A stretch of DNA of 64,000 nucleotides from Magnolia sinica. Its lineage: Eukaryota > Streptophyta > Magnoliopsida > Magnoliales > Magnoliaceae. The stretch is taken from positions 23,240,586 through 23,304,585 of the forward strand of contig NC_080589.1 in NCBI RefSeq assembly GCF_029962835.1, in the 5' to 3' direction. Positions 9,782 through 20,564 of the stretch are shown here, piece after piece. The notes beneath the pieces were generated by a model, which ran no database searches, was not told the origin of the DNA, and saw nothing but the letters and a program-made list of their open reading frames with translations. Within the stretch, counting starts at the first letter, position 1. Every line of letters starts with the position of its first letter. A program made the position numbers and the translations under genes.

Positions 9782-12700
9782 CATTTAATAATCATCGTAT
9801 ATATCACTATTGCTTAGAGTTATTTCTTCACCATCACTATCACTGATCAGTATTTCATCCTCATTGTCCGTAACGTTGTCATTAATAAAACCGCTATCAT
9901 CTGTAACAATATCACGTATTATTGAGGCATCAACATGATCAGGTGGCACATCATCTCTATTTAATTGTACCACATTAATATCAACACTTGAATCAGTCCC
10001 TGTATCCCTAGATGGCATGTCTTCTTGATATGCTTCTTCAACTTTAAACGTGTCATTTCTCCTGTCTTCGCTATCTTCAACTTCTGGTACGGGAACGTCA
10101 AATACATTCCTGGGCTTTATTTTTTGCACCACGTGCCAAGAGCCGCCTAACTTGGTATCAGCGAAGTAAAATACTTGTTCGGCTTGGCTGGCGAGGACAA
10201 ATGGGTCGTCCTTAAACCACGTTCGAGATAAATTTACGCTCGTAAAGTAGTTGTCAGTCTGTATTCCCAACTTATTTCCAATGTCTCACCAATCACATCT
10301 AAATAAGTACACCTGCTTTCTCATATAATAACTCAGCTCAATAATATCTGTCAAAATGCCATAAAAGTCAATTTCATCCTCCTCATTTGTTCCCTTCACA
10401 ACCACCCCACTATTTTGTGTGGTCCTGTACTTCTCACGTTCTTCGGTGTAGAATCGAATCCCGTTTACAATACAACCTGTATATCTATATACACGTCTAT
10501 CAGGGCCACATGCCAGTGAGTATAATGCATCAGACGCATCCGCAGAGTTGCTTGTGCGCAACGTCTTCATCTATTACCATGTACAGAATATAATTGTTTA
10601 GGGATTTTCATAAGTTGAAATAATGTGCAATACAACGAAAATGCTAAGTGTGGTGAGATATAATGTGAAATCTTACACGGTTGGCGAACCATTCTGGAAA
10701 ATGATCTTGATACATTCGATCATAATTTATGGAAAATTTGGACTTCATCTCGTCTATGTGTTCGCTACACATAAATGGTACGTCATTTGCAAGAAAAATT
10801 AAGATCATCGTATGTAGAGAAAATAATAATCGAGTGAAGACTTACTCTAAGTACGATTCTATTTCTTCACAAGTATGCAACACATACCACCGCGCCTTTG
10901 CTAGATCCCCAAGGTCCATATCCTGAAACGTTGGAGATCTTAAAGGACGAACGTTATGTGCAAATACAGATATGGGTCCTTGTTCATGCTCCTGCCCTTC
11001 ATCGGCATTCCGATCTTCTCGGTTGAATCTAGTCTCTATGCCACGAAGATACATGGAGTAAAATGTAAGGCACTCATTATCAATGTACGCTTCAGCTATC
11101 GACCCCTCCGGTTGTGCCTTATTCCTCACAAATCGTTTCAGTGTGTGAAGGTATCTATACACAAAATCATTATGTTATACGTATGAAAACATGAATATAT
11201 GTAGTTTATGAAATGAATAAAAATTTTAACATATTGGTACCGCCTTTCGATTGGATACATCCAACGATATTGTACTGGGCCTGCAAGCTTCGCCTCGTGT
11301 GGTAAGTGAATCACTAGGTGTACCATGACATCGAAAAATGTAGGTGGAAATATTCTTTCAAGTTTGCAAAGGATTATGGCAATGTCTCTCTCCAGTCGTT
11401 TAATAACATCTACATTCAACGATCTCGAACATAAATCCTTAAAGAATATTCCCAACTCAATCAGTACCGCACTGATATCCTTGCTCAAGAATCCATGAAT
11501 CGCAACCAGCAGTAGGTGTTGCAGAAGGACGTGACAATCATAACTTTTCATTCCTGTTACCTTACAGTACGTAACGTTTACGCGCCGTGATATGTTTGAC
11601 GCATACCCATCGAAAAACTTCACCGATCTCAACCATTCACATAAACTCTTACTCTCTAGTTTTGTCAACGTGTAGTAGGCTGCTGGTATAGTATATGAAT
11701 TTTCATGTGGTTGCAAGTGCAACTCTTTCCTTAAACCCATTTCTTGTAGATCCAATCGAGTCTTAAAACTGTCTTTTGTTTTCTTCTCTATGTTCATCAA
11801 TGTTCCAAAGACATTATCACATATATTTTTCTCAATATGCATGACATCCAAGTTGTGTCGCAATTTCAGATCACTCCAATAGGGCAACTCAAAAAAGATG
11901 CTCTTCTTTCTCCAGTTATAGTCCAATACTGTACGTTTCCTCTTCTTCAAGTGCAATGTCTTACCAAATCTAACCTGTGAAATTTTACTCAGTTGTTGCA
12001 TCACGTCTTCTCCAGATAGCTCTTTCGGAGGTGGCCTATGATATTGTTTGCCATCAAAGATCATCGTCTTCCTACGCCAACTATGATCACTCGGAAGGAA
12101 GTGACGATGGCCCATATAACATGTTTTCCTACCATGCTTCAATGACAATGAACAAGTCTCAATACCACATATAGGACAAGCCAACTTGCCCTTCGTGCAC
12201 CACCCAGACAAATTTTTATATGCGGAAAAGTCATTTATTGTCCACAAGACCGCTGCATGCAATCGAAATGTCTGTCTTGCAAATGTATCATACGTTTGTA
12301 CACCTTGACTCCACAACTCATTTAACTCGTCTACTAACGGTCATAAAAACACATCAATGTCATTCCCAGGTGACCTGGGTCCAGGAATAAGCAATGACAT
12401 CATGAAAAACGACTCCTTCATACACAACCAAGGAGGTGAATTGTAGAGTATAAGTACCACTGGCCACATACTGTACGAGCTACTTATATTACCAAATGGA
12501 TTAAAACCATCACTTGCAAGGCCTAGTCGAACATTGCGAGAATCTTCTGCAAACCAGTCATGTTGCTTGTCAAAATTTTACCAGGCTTCAGCATCCACAG
12601 GGTGCCTCAGTGTACTATCATCATGAACGCGTTTCTCCTTATGCCACCTCATATCTTCAGCCGTCGTATGAGACATAAATAATCTTTACAATCTGGGTTT

Positions 12701-13503
12701 CAATGGGAAGTACCTTAACACATTTCGTGGGATTTTCTTACCCCTGGCTCTATCATTCTTCCACCTAGATCTCCACATTCTTGACACTCTTCAACCTTAT
12801 CGTGCTTTTTCCAATATAATAAACAATCATTTATACATGCATGTATGAGTTCATAACCAAGGCCCAAGTCTCGCATCAATGTTTTTACCTCGTAATGAGA
12901 CTTTGGCAATGTCTCACCGTCCAGTAACGCTTCTTTCAACAACTCAAGCAACATGTCAAACGATTTGTTACTCCAACGATTTATTGTCTTCAAATGAAGT
13001 AACTTTGTAAGAAAATTCAACTTGAAGAAGTTCTGACACCCCGGATAAAGTGGACGTTCTTCCTCCCTCAACAACCTACTAAACTTTTCTGATTCAACAT
13101 CACCCATTGGAGGAATATCTTGGCTACTGCTTGTCGCTGCAAAATCAGTATCCGCAGCTGTTCCCCTGAACACATCTCTTATGATATCTTGCATTTCGTC
13201 AACGTCTTCATCCTCGTCATCCAGCACAATTGGGTCAACAAGGACTTTGGAGGGCTCAACTTTATGGCTCATATCTTCACCATGATAGATCTACCAAGTG
13301 TAACCCTGGTCAATCCCAACTATGAACAAATCATCATCTACTTTGTCTAAAGTCTTATATATCATGTTCTTACATTTTCGACATGGACACCTAATCCTAT
13401 TCCTTGAATCTGCCCGATTTCGCACAAATTCCATGAACTCTTGAACCCCTTGCTTATACTCCGGGCCAAACCTGTTCTTAGCTCGCATCCAACTCTTATC
13501 CAT
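9782..13503 (-). pseudogene. CACTA TNP2 transposase gene, decayed
   Basis: Minus-strand exons: 13503-11242, 11154-10846, 10764-10677 and about 10572-9782. ATG at 13503 opens the Transpos_assoc domain (MDKSWMRAKNRFGPEYKQGV, with the CPCRKC zinc-binding motif). The large first exon then covers the Transposase_21 region (for example DVMHIEKNICDNVFGTLMNI) and enters DUF4218 (MVHLVIHLPHEAKLAGPVQY), which continues in exon 2 after a GT/AG junction that exactly joins ERR to YLHTLKRFVRN. The last exon holds DUF4216 (YFTSVNLSRTWFKDDPFVLA) and an acidic C-terminus. This is the catalytic protein of CACTA elements. It is broken by stops at 13291-13293, 12686-12688, 12578-12580, 12341-12343 and 10286-10288, and by a frameshift near 12770 where CQECG should continue as SRWKN. 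The reading frames are otherwise well kept. Confidence 0.88.
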
Positions 13504-13548
13504 GTTTACAATGAAATGACTAAAGTTAGTTTACGGAAATAGCTTTAA

Positions 13549-16494
13549 GATTAGGCTAGGTTATATAGGTTTAGGTTATCTGTTTAGGTTTAGGGAATAG
13601 AGACTAGGTATAAGTTTAAGTTTAAGTTTAGGGAATTGGAGTTGAGATTAGGATTAGGTGTAGGTTTAGGTTTAGGGATTTGAGTTTAGGTTATAGGTTA
13701 TAGGCTTAGGTTTAGGTTTAGTATTTGAGAATACATTAAGGTTTAGGTTTAGGTTTAGGGATTTGAGAATAGGTTTAGGTTTAGGTTTATGGATTTAAGA
13801 ATAGGTATAGGTTTAGGTTAAAGTTATATGTTAAGGTTAAGGTTATAGGTATAGGTTTAGGTTATAGTTATAGGTTTTGGGATTTGAGAATAGATTTAGG
13901 TTATAAGTATAGGTTTAAGTTAGGTTATAGGTTATAGCTTTAGGGAATTGGTTATAGTTATATGTTTAAGTTTAGGAAATCGGGTTCGGGTTCGAGACTG
14001 GGTTTAGGTTTGGGTTTAAGTTTAGGCTAGGGAGTTGAGATTAGGATTAGGTGTAGGTTTAGGTTTAGGCATTTGAAAATACATTAAGGTTTAGGTTATA
14101 GGTTTTGGGATTTGAGAATAGGTTTAGGTTATAGGTTTAGGTTTAGGTTTAGGGATTTGAGAATAGGTTTAGGTTATAAGTTTAGGTTTAAGTTAAGGTT
14201 ATATGTTAAGGTTAAGGTTATAGGTTTAGGTTTAGGTTAAGTTTATAGGTTTAGGTTTAGGCTATGTTATAGGTTTTTGGTTAAGGTTTAGGTTATAGTT
14301 ATAGGTTTTAGGATTTGAGAATAGGTTTAGGTTATAAGTATAAGTTTAGGTTAGGTTATAGGTTATAGCTTTAGGGCATTGAGAATAGGTCAAGGTTTCG
14401 GTTTAGGAAATCGGGTTTAGGTTCGGGACCGGGTTTAGGTTTGGGTTTTCAAGTTTAGGTTTATGTTTAGGCTAGGGAGTTGAGATTAGGATTAGGTGTA
14501 GGTTTAGGTTTAGGCATTTGAGAATACATTAAGGTTTAGGTTTAGGTTTAGGGATTTGAGAATAGGTATAAGTTATAGGTTTAGGTTTAGGTTTAGGGAT
14601 TTGTGAATAGGTTTGGGTTATAGTTATAGGTTTAAGTTTAGGTTAGGTTATAGGTTATAGGTTTAGGTTTAGGTTATAGTTATAAGTTTTGGGATTTGAT
14701 CGAGAATAGGTTTAGGTTATAGGTTTAGGTTTAGGGATAGGGACTTGAGAATATGTTTAGGTTAAGGTTATAGGTTTAGGTTTAGGTAAAGTTTATAGGT
14801 TTAGGTTAGGTTAGGTTATAGGTTTTTGGTTAAGGTTTAGGTTATAGTTATAGGTTTTGGGATTTGAGAATAGGTTTAGGTTAGGTTATAGGTTATAGCT
14901 TTAGGGAATTGAGAATAGGTCAAGGTTTAGGTTTAGGAAATCGGGTTCGGGTTCGGGATCGGGTTTAGGTTTAGGTTTTCAAGTTTAGGTTTAGGTTTAG
15001 GCTGGGGAGTTGAGATTAGGATTAGGTGTAGGTTTAGGTTTAGGCATTTGAGAATATATTAAGGTTTAGGTTTAGGGATTTGAGAATAGGTATAGGTTAT
15101 AGGTTTAGGTTTAGGACTATGGATTTGAGAATAGGTTTAGGTTATAGGTTTAGGTTTAGGTTAAAGTTATATGTTAAGCTTAAGGTTATAGGTATAGGTT
15201 TAGGTTATAGTTATAGGTTTCGGGATTTGAGAATAGATTTAGGTTATAAGTATAGGTTTAGGTTAGGTTATAGGTTATAGCTTTAGGGAATTGGTTATAG
15301 TTATAGGTTTAGGTTTAGAAAATCGGGTTCGGGTTCGGGACCGGGTTTAGGTTTGGGTTTTCAAGTTTGGGTTTAGGTTTAGGCTAGGGAGTTGAGATTA
15401 GGATTAGGTGTAGGTTTAGGTTTAGGCATTTGAGAATACATTAAGGTTTAAGTTATAGGTTTTGGGATTTGAGAATAGGTTTAGGTTATAGGTTTAGGTT
15501 TAGGTTTAGGGATTTGAGAATAGGTTTAGGTTTAAGTTAAGGTTATATGTTAAGGTTAAGGTTATAGGTTTAGGTTTAGGTTAAGTTTATAGGTTTAGGT
15601 TTAGGCTATGTTAATAGGTGGTTAAGGTTTAGGTTATAATTATAGGTTTTAGGATTTGAGAATAGGTTTAGGTTATAAGTATAAGTTTAAGTTAGGTTAT
15701 AGGTTATAGCTTTAGGGCATTGAGAATAGGTCAAGGTTTCGGTTTAGGAAATCGGGTTCGGGTTCGGGATCGGGTTTAGGTTTGGGTTTTCAAGTTTAGG
15801 TTTAGGTTTAGGCTAGGGAGTTGAGATTAGGATTAGGTGTAGGTTTAGGTTTAGGCTAGGGAGTTGAGATTAGGATTAGGTGTAGGTTTAGGTTTAGGCA
15901 TTTGAGAATACATTAAGGTTTAGGTTTATGTTTAGGGATTTGAGAATAGGTATAGGTTATAGGTTTAGGTTTAGGACTATGGATTTGAGAATAGGTTTAG
16001 GTTATCGGTTTAGGTTTAGGTTATGGTTATATGTTAAGCTTAAGATTATAGATATAGGTTTAGGTTATAGTTATAGGTTTTGGGATTTGAGAATAGATTT
16101 AGGTTATAAGTATAGGTTTAGGTTAGGTTATAGGTTATAGCTTTAAGGAATTGGTTATAGTTATAGGTTTAGGTTTAGGAAATCGAGTTCGGGTTCGGGA
16201 CCGGGTTTAGGTTTGGGTTTTCAAGTTTAGGTTTAGGTTTAGGCTAGGGAATTGAGATTAGGATTAGGTGTAGGTTTAGGTTTAGGCATTTGAGAATACA
16301 TTAAGGTTTAGGTTATAGGTTTTGGGATTTGAGAATAGGTTTAGGTTTAGGTTTATGGATTTGAAAATAGGTTTAGATTATAAGTTTAGGTTTAAGTTAA
16401 GGTTATATGTTAAGGTTAAGGTTATAGGTTTAGGTTTAGGTTAAGTTTATAGGTTTAGGTTTAGGCTATGTTATAGGTTTTTGGTTAAGGTTTT
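13549..16494 (+). repeat. Telomere-like satellite, left arm segment 1 (G-rich strand on +)
   Basis: Degenerate tandem hexamers and heptamers based on GGTTTAGG, GGTTATAGG and TTTAGGG are organised into a higher-order repeat. Constant blocks recur at about 13980, 14408, 14940, 15322, 15751 and 16181, giving a unit of about 380-530 bp. Each unit contains a GGGTTCGGGTTCGGG-type block, GTTTTCAAGTTTAGG, GGGAGTTGAGATTAGGATTAGG, and GGGATTTGAGAATAGG. The array begins about 45 bases upstream of the TNP2 start codon. Open frames across it are meaningless low-complexity translations. Confidence 0.95.
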
Positions 16495-18495
16495 CAAAAG
16501 GCCTAGCTATATGTCCTAGAGTGGGGGTGAATAGGACAATGCCAAATAAAACTTATAACAGCGGAATTAAAAAGAATATGATAGCCAAAATAAATCACAA
16601 TGCAAGAAAGTAAAATAACCTCAAAATTCAGATCTTGAGAGTTTGATACAAATGTTGTTCTAAGGACAGCCTTATACCAAAAACTAGAGTTTATGGTAGG
16701 ACAACCTTATTTCTAGAAAGATCTTTGTATCAAATCTCAAACCAAAGAGGAATACAGAAATAAATACAAACTGAATTGAAATAAATTGTAATCACAAATG
16801 TATTATTCTAGGGACAGCCATACACCATAAAAATGGCAGGGCAACCTTGCTGGAACAACTTTTAAAGGAAATTAAATATCAAGCTGATAAAGGAATAGCA
16901 TAAAATAAATTCTAAACTATTACAAAATTCTCACAATGCTTGAATTAAATGATTACAACATTCACTACCATACATACATCCCACAAAAGAATAATTAAAG
17001 ATCAGAAGTATGAATCATTCAACCACAACACAAGGAATTATAGTGGTTCGCCTGTGTGTTCACCAACTGTTAAACAACAGCCACACAAAATGCTACTCCA
17101 CTCCTAATATCCTCACACAGGGGATATTAGCGTTCACTAACAAAATAGGTTTTCCCAGGTTCACCCAAAACCTTTACAATTGTGTCTTTGTCTGTGGGCT
17201 TACACAATTAAAAAACCCTACTTCTGAGTTTTCCTGGCCCTCCTCAGATAACCAATACAACAAGATTTTTCTGGCAAATCTTGAAAGAAACTAAAACAAA
17301 AAGGAATTTACAATTAAATGTAAAATACCTGATTATCTCCTTCGTTGTAGCAGCCCGGTAGAACCAAATCATAGTAGATGATTGAATGTCCAAGTTCAAT
17401 GTCCAGTACTCAATTACAATGGTTCTAATTCTAATAGATTTTAAATTAAACCAAATAGGGCTTGCCTTAATTGATTTTGATTCCAAAGAAAGGGAATAAC
17501 AATTCCTCTTATCAAATTAGATTGGAATAGCAGAAACAAAATCAATTAAATAAAGCTAAGGAAAGAGAATATTAAATAAGCACACTTAGCTTAGATGGAG
17601 CACAGAATTATCTCTCAGAAGTTCGACGAAGATTGGCTTGAATGGATTAATTAATTCGATGATTTCTTCTGAGATTCGTGCACTATTTATAGGAGAGCAG
17701 ATCGCGTCTTCGACTAGTCTAGGGAGCTCTTCGACCTGTCGAAGCAATAACAAATATTTGAAAAATCAGGCGCGATAAGCTTTGACCGTTCTACGACTGG
17801 TCGAAGGTCTCATTCGAATGGTCGTAGGTCACCTTCGACTGGTCGAATAACCTGAAAAACATCGTTGGATTTTGAGTCGAAGTTTTTCGACTGGTCGAAG
17901 ATGCAGTCGACACTGTTCCTTCGACTGGTCAAACAGATTCCTAGACTAGTCGAAGCCTAATAGATTTTATCCGAAATTTGTAACAAACTCTCGACTGATC
18001 GAGGAATTTCTTAGACTGGTCGAAGCAACTCTAGGACTAGTCGAAGAAGGCCTAGGACTAGTCGAAGAATAGACCAAACTTATGTAAAATAAACATTCAA
18101 TTTATGTATCCAAAATGACCTACTTCTAAGGTCAACCTAAGGTCAGTCAAACCTCAACCATGAAGTAAGGACATTGAAACATTAGGAACTAGTGACCTTG
18201 AAGTATGAGCCTTGAAGTCTTGATGTAGTTGAAATCTTGATGTAGCTCAATCTTAAAAGTGTCTTGAGTTCTTTACAAACTGCCTTGTACTCATCTTGGC
18301 AGCTTGAGTCTTGTCTTGTGAGTAGTTCTTGCATTCAAGATTGATCCTTATACTTGTGAGCTTTGCTTGTTGTGAGCTTAGCTTGTTTATGAATGTTGAT
18401 CCTTGAGAGAGCTTCACTTATGCAAGTTATATATAACAGTGATTTTGGCACCACAAATTTGACAACAGACAGGGATATAAACTATAGCACTTATA
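16495..18495 (-). repeat. 3' LTR of the copia element (left on +)
   Basis: Closely similar to 25356-27355. On the + strand it runs from CAAAAGGCCTAG to AGCACTTATA; the outer dinucleotide has decayed (TG to C on +). It contains a field of TTCGACTGGTCGAAG-type quasi-palindromes at about 17700-18070. Open frames such as 17010-17294 are antisense or LTR chance ORFs. Confidence 0.9.
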
Positions 18496-18507
18496 ATCTC
18501 CCCCTTT
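18496..18507 (-). promoter_or_regulatory. Polypurine tract of the copia element
   Basis: On the minus strand AAAGGGGGAGAT immediately precedes the 3' LTR start (TATAAGTGC). This is the expected position and composition of the primer for plus-strand DNA synthesis. Confidence 0.85.
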
Positions 18508-19201
18508 GTCAAATTAGTGACAAAACACATAACCAAGATAAATATAAAGTAAAACAACTGGTTAAAGAGTTATGAACCAGGTCATATCAACTGGCTTACC
18601 TGCAAATCAATATTCAATATTCAACATTCAACATTCAACCAGTTTCATTCAACTAGTTCAAACATACTCCCCCTGAGCAACATAACCAATGCTACTCCTC
18701 TCACAATCACATCGTTAAGAACAAACCATTCTCCCCCTTTTTGTCACAATATGACAAAGGAAACAACAATAAAGGAGAACTAAATAAAGGGATATATGAG
18801 AGTAAACATGAGGAGTTATGAGAGTATAGCAAAACAGTGATAGAGATACTCAGCATAGCTTCACATAGAATAAATATCCAGCATAAAACATAGATAGTAT
18901 CAAACTCAAAATCAGTTAACCAAGTGCTAAGTTATAAAGTTATTACAGACCAGAAGTCTCATATAAACTAGTCAGAACCAGAACCAGATGACGGAGCAGG
19001 AATAGAGGGATCAAGTTGGTGCATGCCTTTGTTCAATCGCCTAAAATATTTGCGCATGTACTTGAATTGTAAATCATGAGCAATAGACATGTTTTCCATC
19101 TTTACATTTATATTCTCAACTTTATCCTTTAATGCACTAAGACGAGCATCAACATTAGATGGTTCAAAATCTGGATCATTTATTGAGTCAGAATCCAGTT
19201 C
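18508..19201. other. Copia 3' untranslated spacer
   Basis: Sequence between the polypurine tract and the downstream ORF. It contains repeated CAACATTCAACATTC/CAACTAGTTC runs and CTCCCCCTTTTTGTCA/CTCCCCCTTTGTCA motifs, i.e. polypurine-like tracts on the minus strand at about 18505, 18668 and 18730. No coding frame was recognised. Confidence 0.6.
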
Positions 19202-20143
19202 CTAAAAAATGTCATCCATATTAATGTCATCACCAGCTTCTTCATGACCACCACCACCACCACCACCTTGTTCAGGAAGTAGATCTAGCTTCATCTTATT
19301 GATATTAGTATTGTTGAAAATCATATGATGGATAGGTGCCTCATCAACCGGTATATCGACTAACATATGTGTAGCCAATACAGTCATTAAATAGGCAAAA
19401 GGAATGTCACTATGACCAGGATGGAGTCTAAACTGAAGAATGAAATGACAGATTAAGGATGGTAAACAAATCTAAGTACCATTGGAAATAGCATGGATAA
19501 CGCGAACCATAAACGAAGTCAAGTCCAATTTATTACCTGAACAAGGATACAGATTAGACACAAAGATTTTGTGGAGAATTCTGTATTTGGGTAACAAATA
19601 CCTTGCGGGAAGCGCATTTCCTTTTTGTGTCCATTGAACATCCATGTTGCACAAGTCTCTAGTGAGCATGCATTTTTCAGACATTGAGGGTTTATCAGTT
19701 AAGTTATGGATAAGAATACCCTCATCATTCACAGGAATGTCCATAAGGGCTGAAATTAAATGACAATCAATGTCAAAAGGCCCTTCTCTAGTAGATATTT
19801 TAAAAGTTAAATTATCATGTGAGAAAGCACTAATACATGTAAACATGGATTGGGCAATGGACCGGTATGCAGGCCCACCCCAATGTAGTAAGTTAACCCA
19901 ACCTATAGCTTCAAGCATAGGAAGGATGTCAAAAGGTGCAATATGATTAACATCAATAGGATGTTCAACAATAACATTACGTAATCTAATGTCCCTAACA
20001 TATGATGGATCATCATTGGGAACAAGAAGATGACGCTTAGAGATAATGGTCGATCTGGAGGAAGAAGAAGGACCACGGGAAGTAGTTTTTCTACCTCTAG
20101 AAGCCATTTGCAACAAGGATATCAAGGAATTAAGAAGTTGCAA
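19202..20143 (-). pseudogene. Downstream (env-position) ORF of the SIRE-type copia
   Basis: Minus-strand frames 20143-19472 (true ATG probably at 20107, MASRGRKTTSRGPSSSSRST) and 19387-19202 lie between RNase H and the polypurine tract, where SIRE/Maximus elements carry an extra ORF. The Ser/Arg-rich N-terminus is followed by a globular region (for example GWVNLLHWGGPAYRSIAQSM and YPCSGNKLDLTSFMVRVIHA). That region resembles the uncharacterised 'putative plant transposon protein' domain found in such third ORFs. No signal peptide or clear membrane span is visible, so an envelope role is not supported by sequence. The frame stops near 19472 and resumes at 19387 with an Asp/Glu-rich tail containing seven glycines. 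A stop or frameshift in between makes it probably defective. Confidence 0.55.
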
Positions 20144-20199
20144 AGGATTGAGAAGTGGGTTTACTCAAAACAGATTTTTTAAAATCCAAAACCCAAATC

Positions 20200-20560
20200 T
20201 CAATGAAATCCAAAATACAAAGCTTAAAGCTTGAAAAGTAAACAATCTAGACACAAATCTGCAAGAAAAACGTGATTTGAAACACTAACCTTGAAGAACA
20301 TAAAAGATGGGTTCGACAAGTCGAAGCTCAGCTCCTTAGAGAAGAAAAACGAAATGAGGAAGAAAGCAAAAATCTCCAAATTTTAAGATATTCCCGAGTT
20401 CTACGACTGGTCGTGTATATCTACGACCGGTCGAAGGTCGACTGGTCGAGTATACTCACGACTGGTCGAAGAATGTCCAAAAATTCATATTTCTTGCAAA
20501 TTATACAAAAATTAGAATTCAATCTAGCAAATATATACACTATAATACAAGTAGGCATAA
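20200..20560. other. Pol to downstream-ORF spacer with palindromic motifs
   Basis: Non-coding spacer of the copia element. At about 20300-20475 it carries several copies of the same CGACTGGTCG/CGACCGGTCGAAGG motif that fills part of the LTRs. This could be the leader of a separately expressed downstream ORF; that is inference. Confidence 0.5.
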
Positions 20561-20564
20561 ATAA

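Noticed and set aside
15080-16140. Open frames of Gly/Leu/Arg/Tyr/Phe repeats in the satellite
   Set aside because: They are translations of GGTTTAGG/TTATAGG hexamers and change with each unit; no codon constraint is visible.
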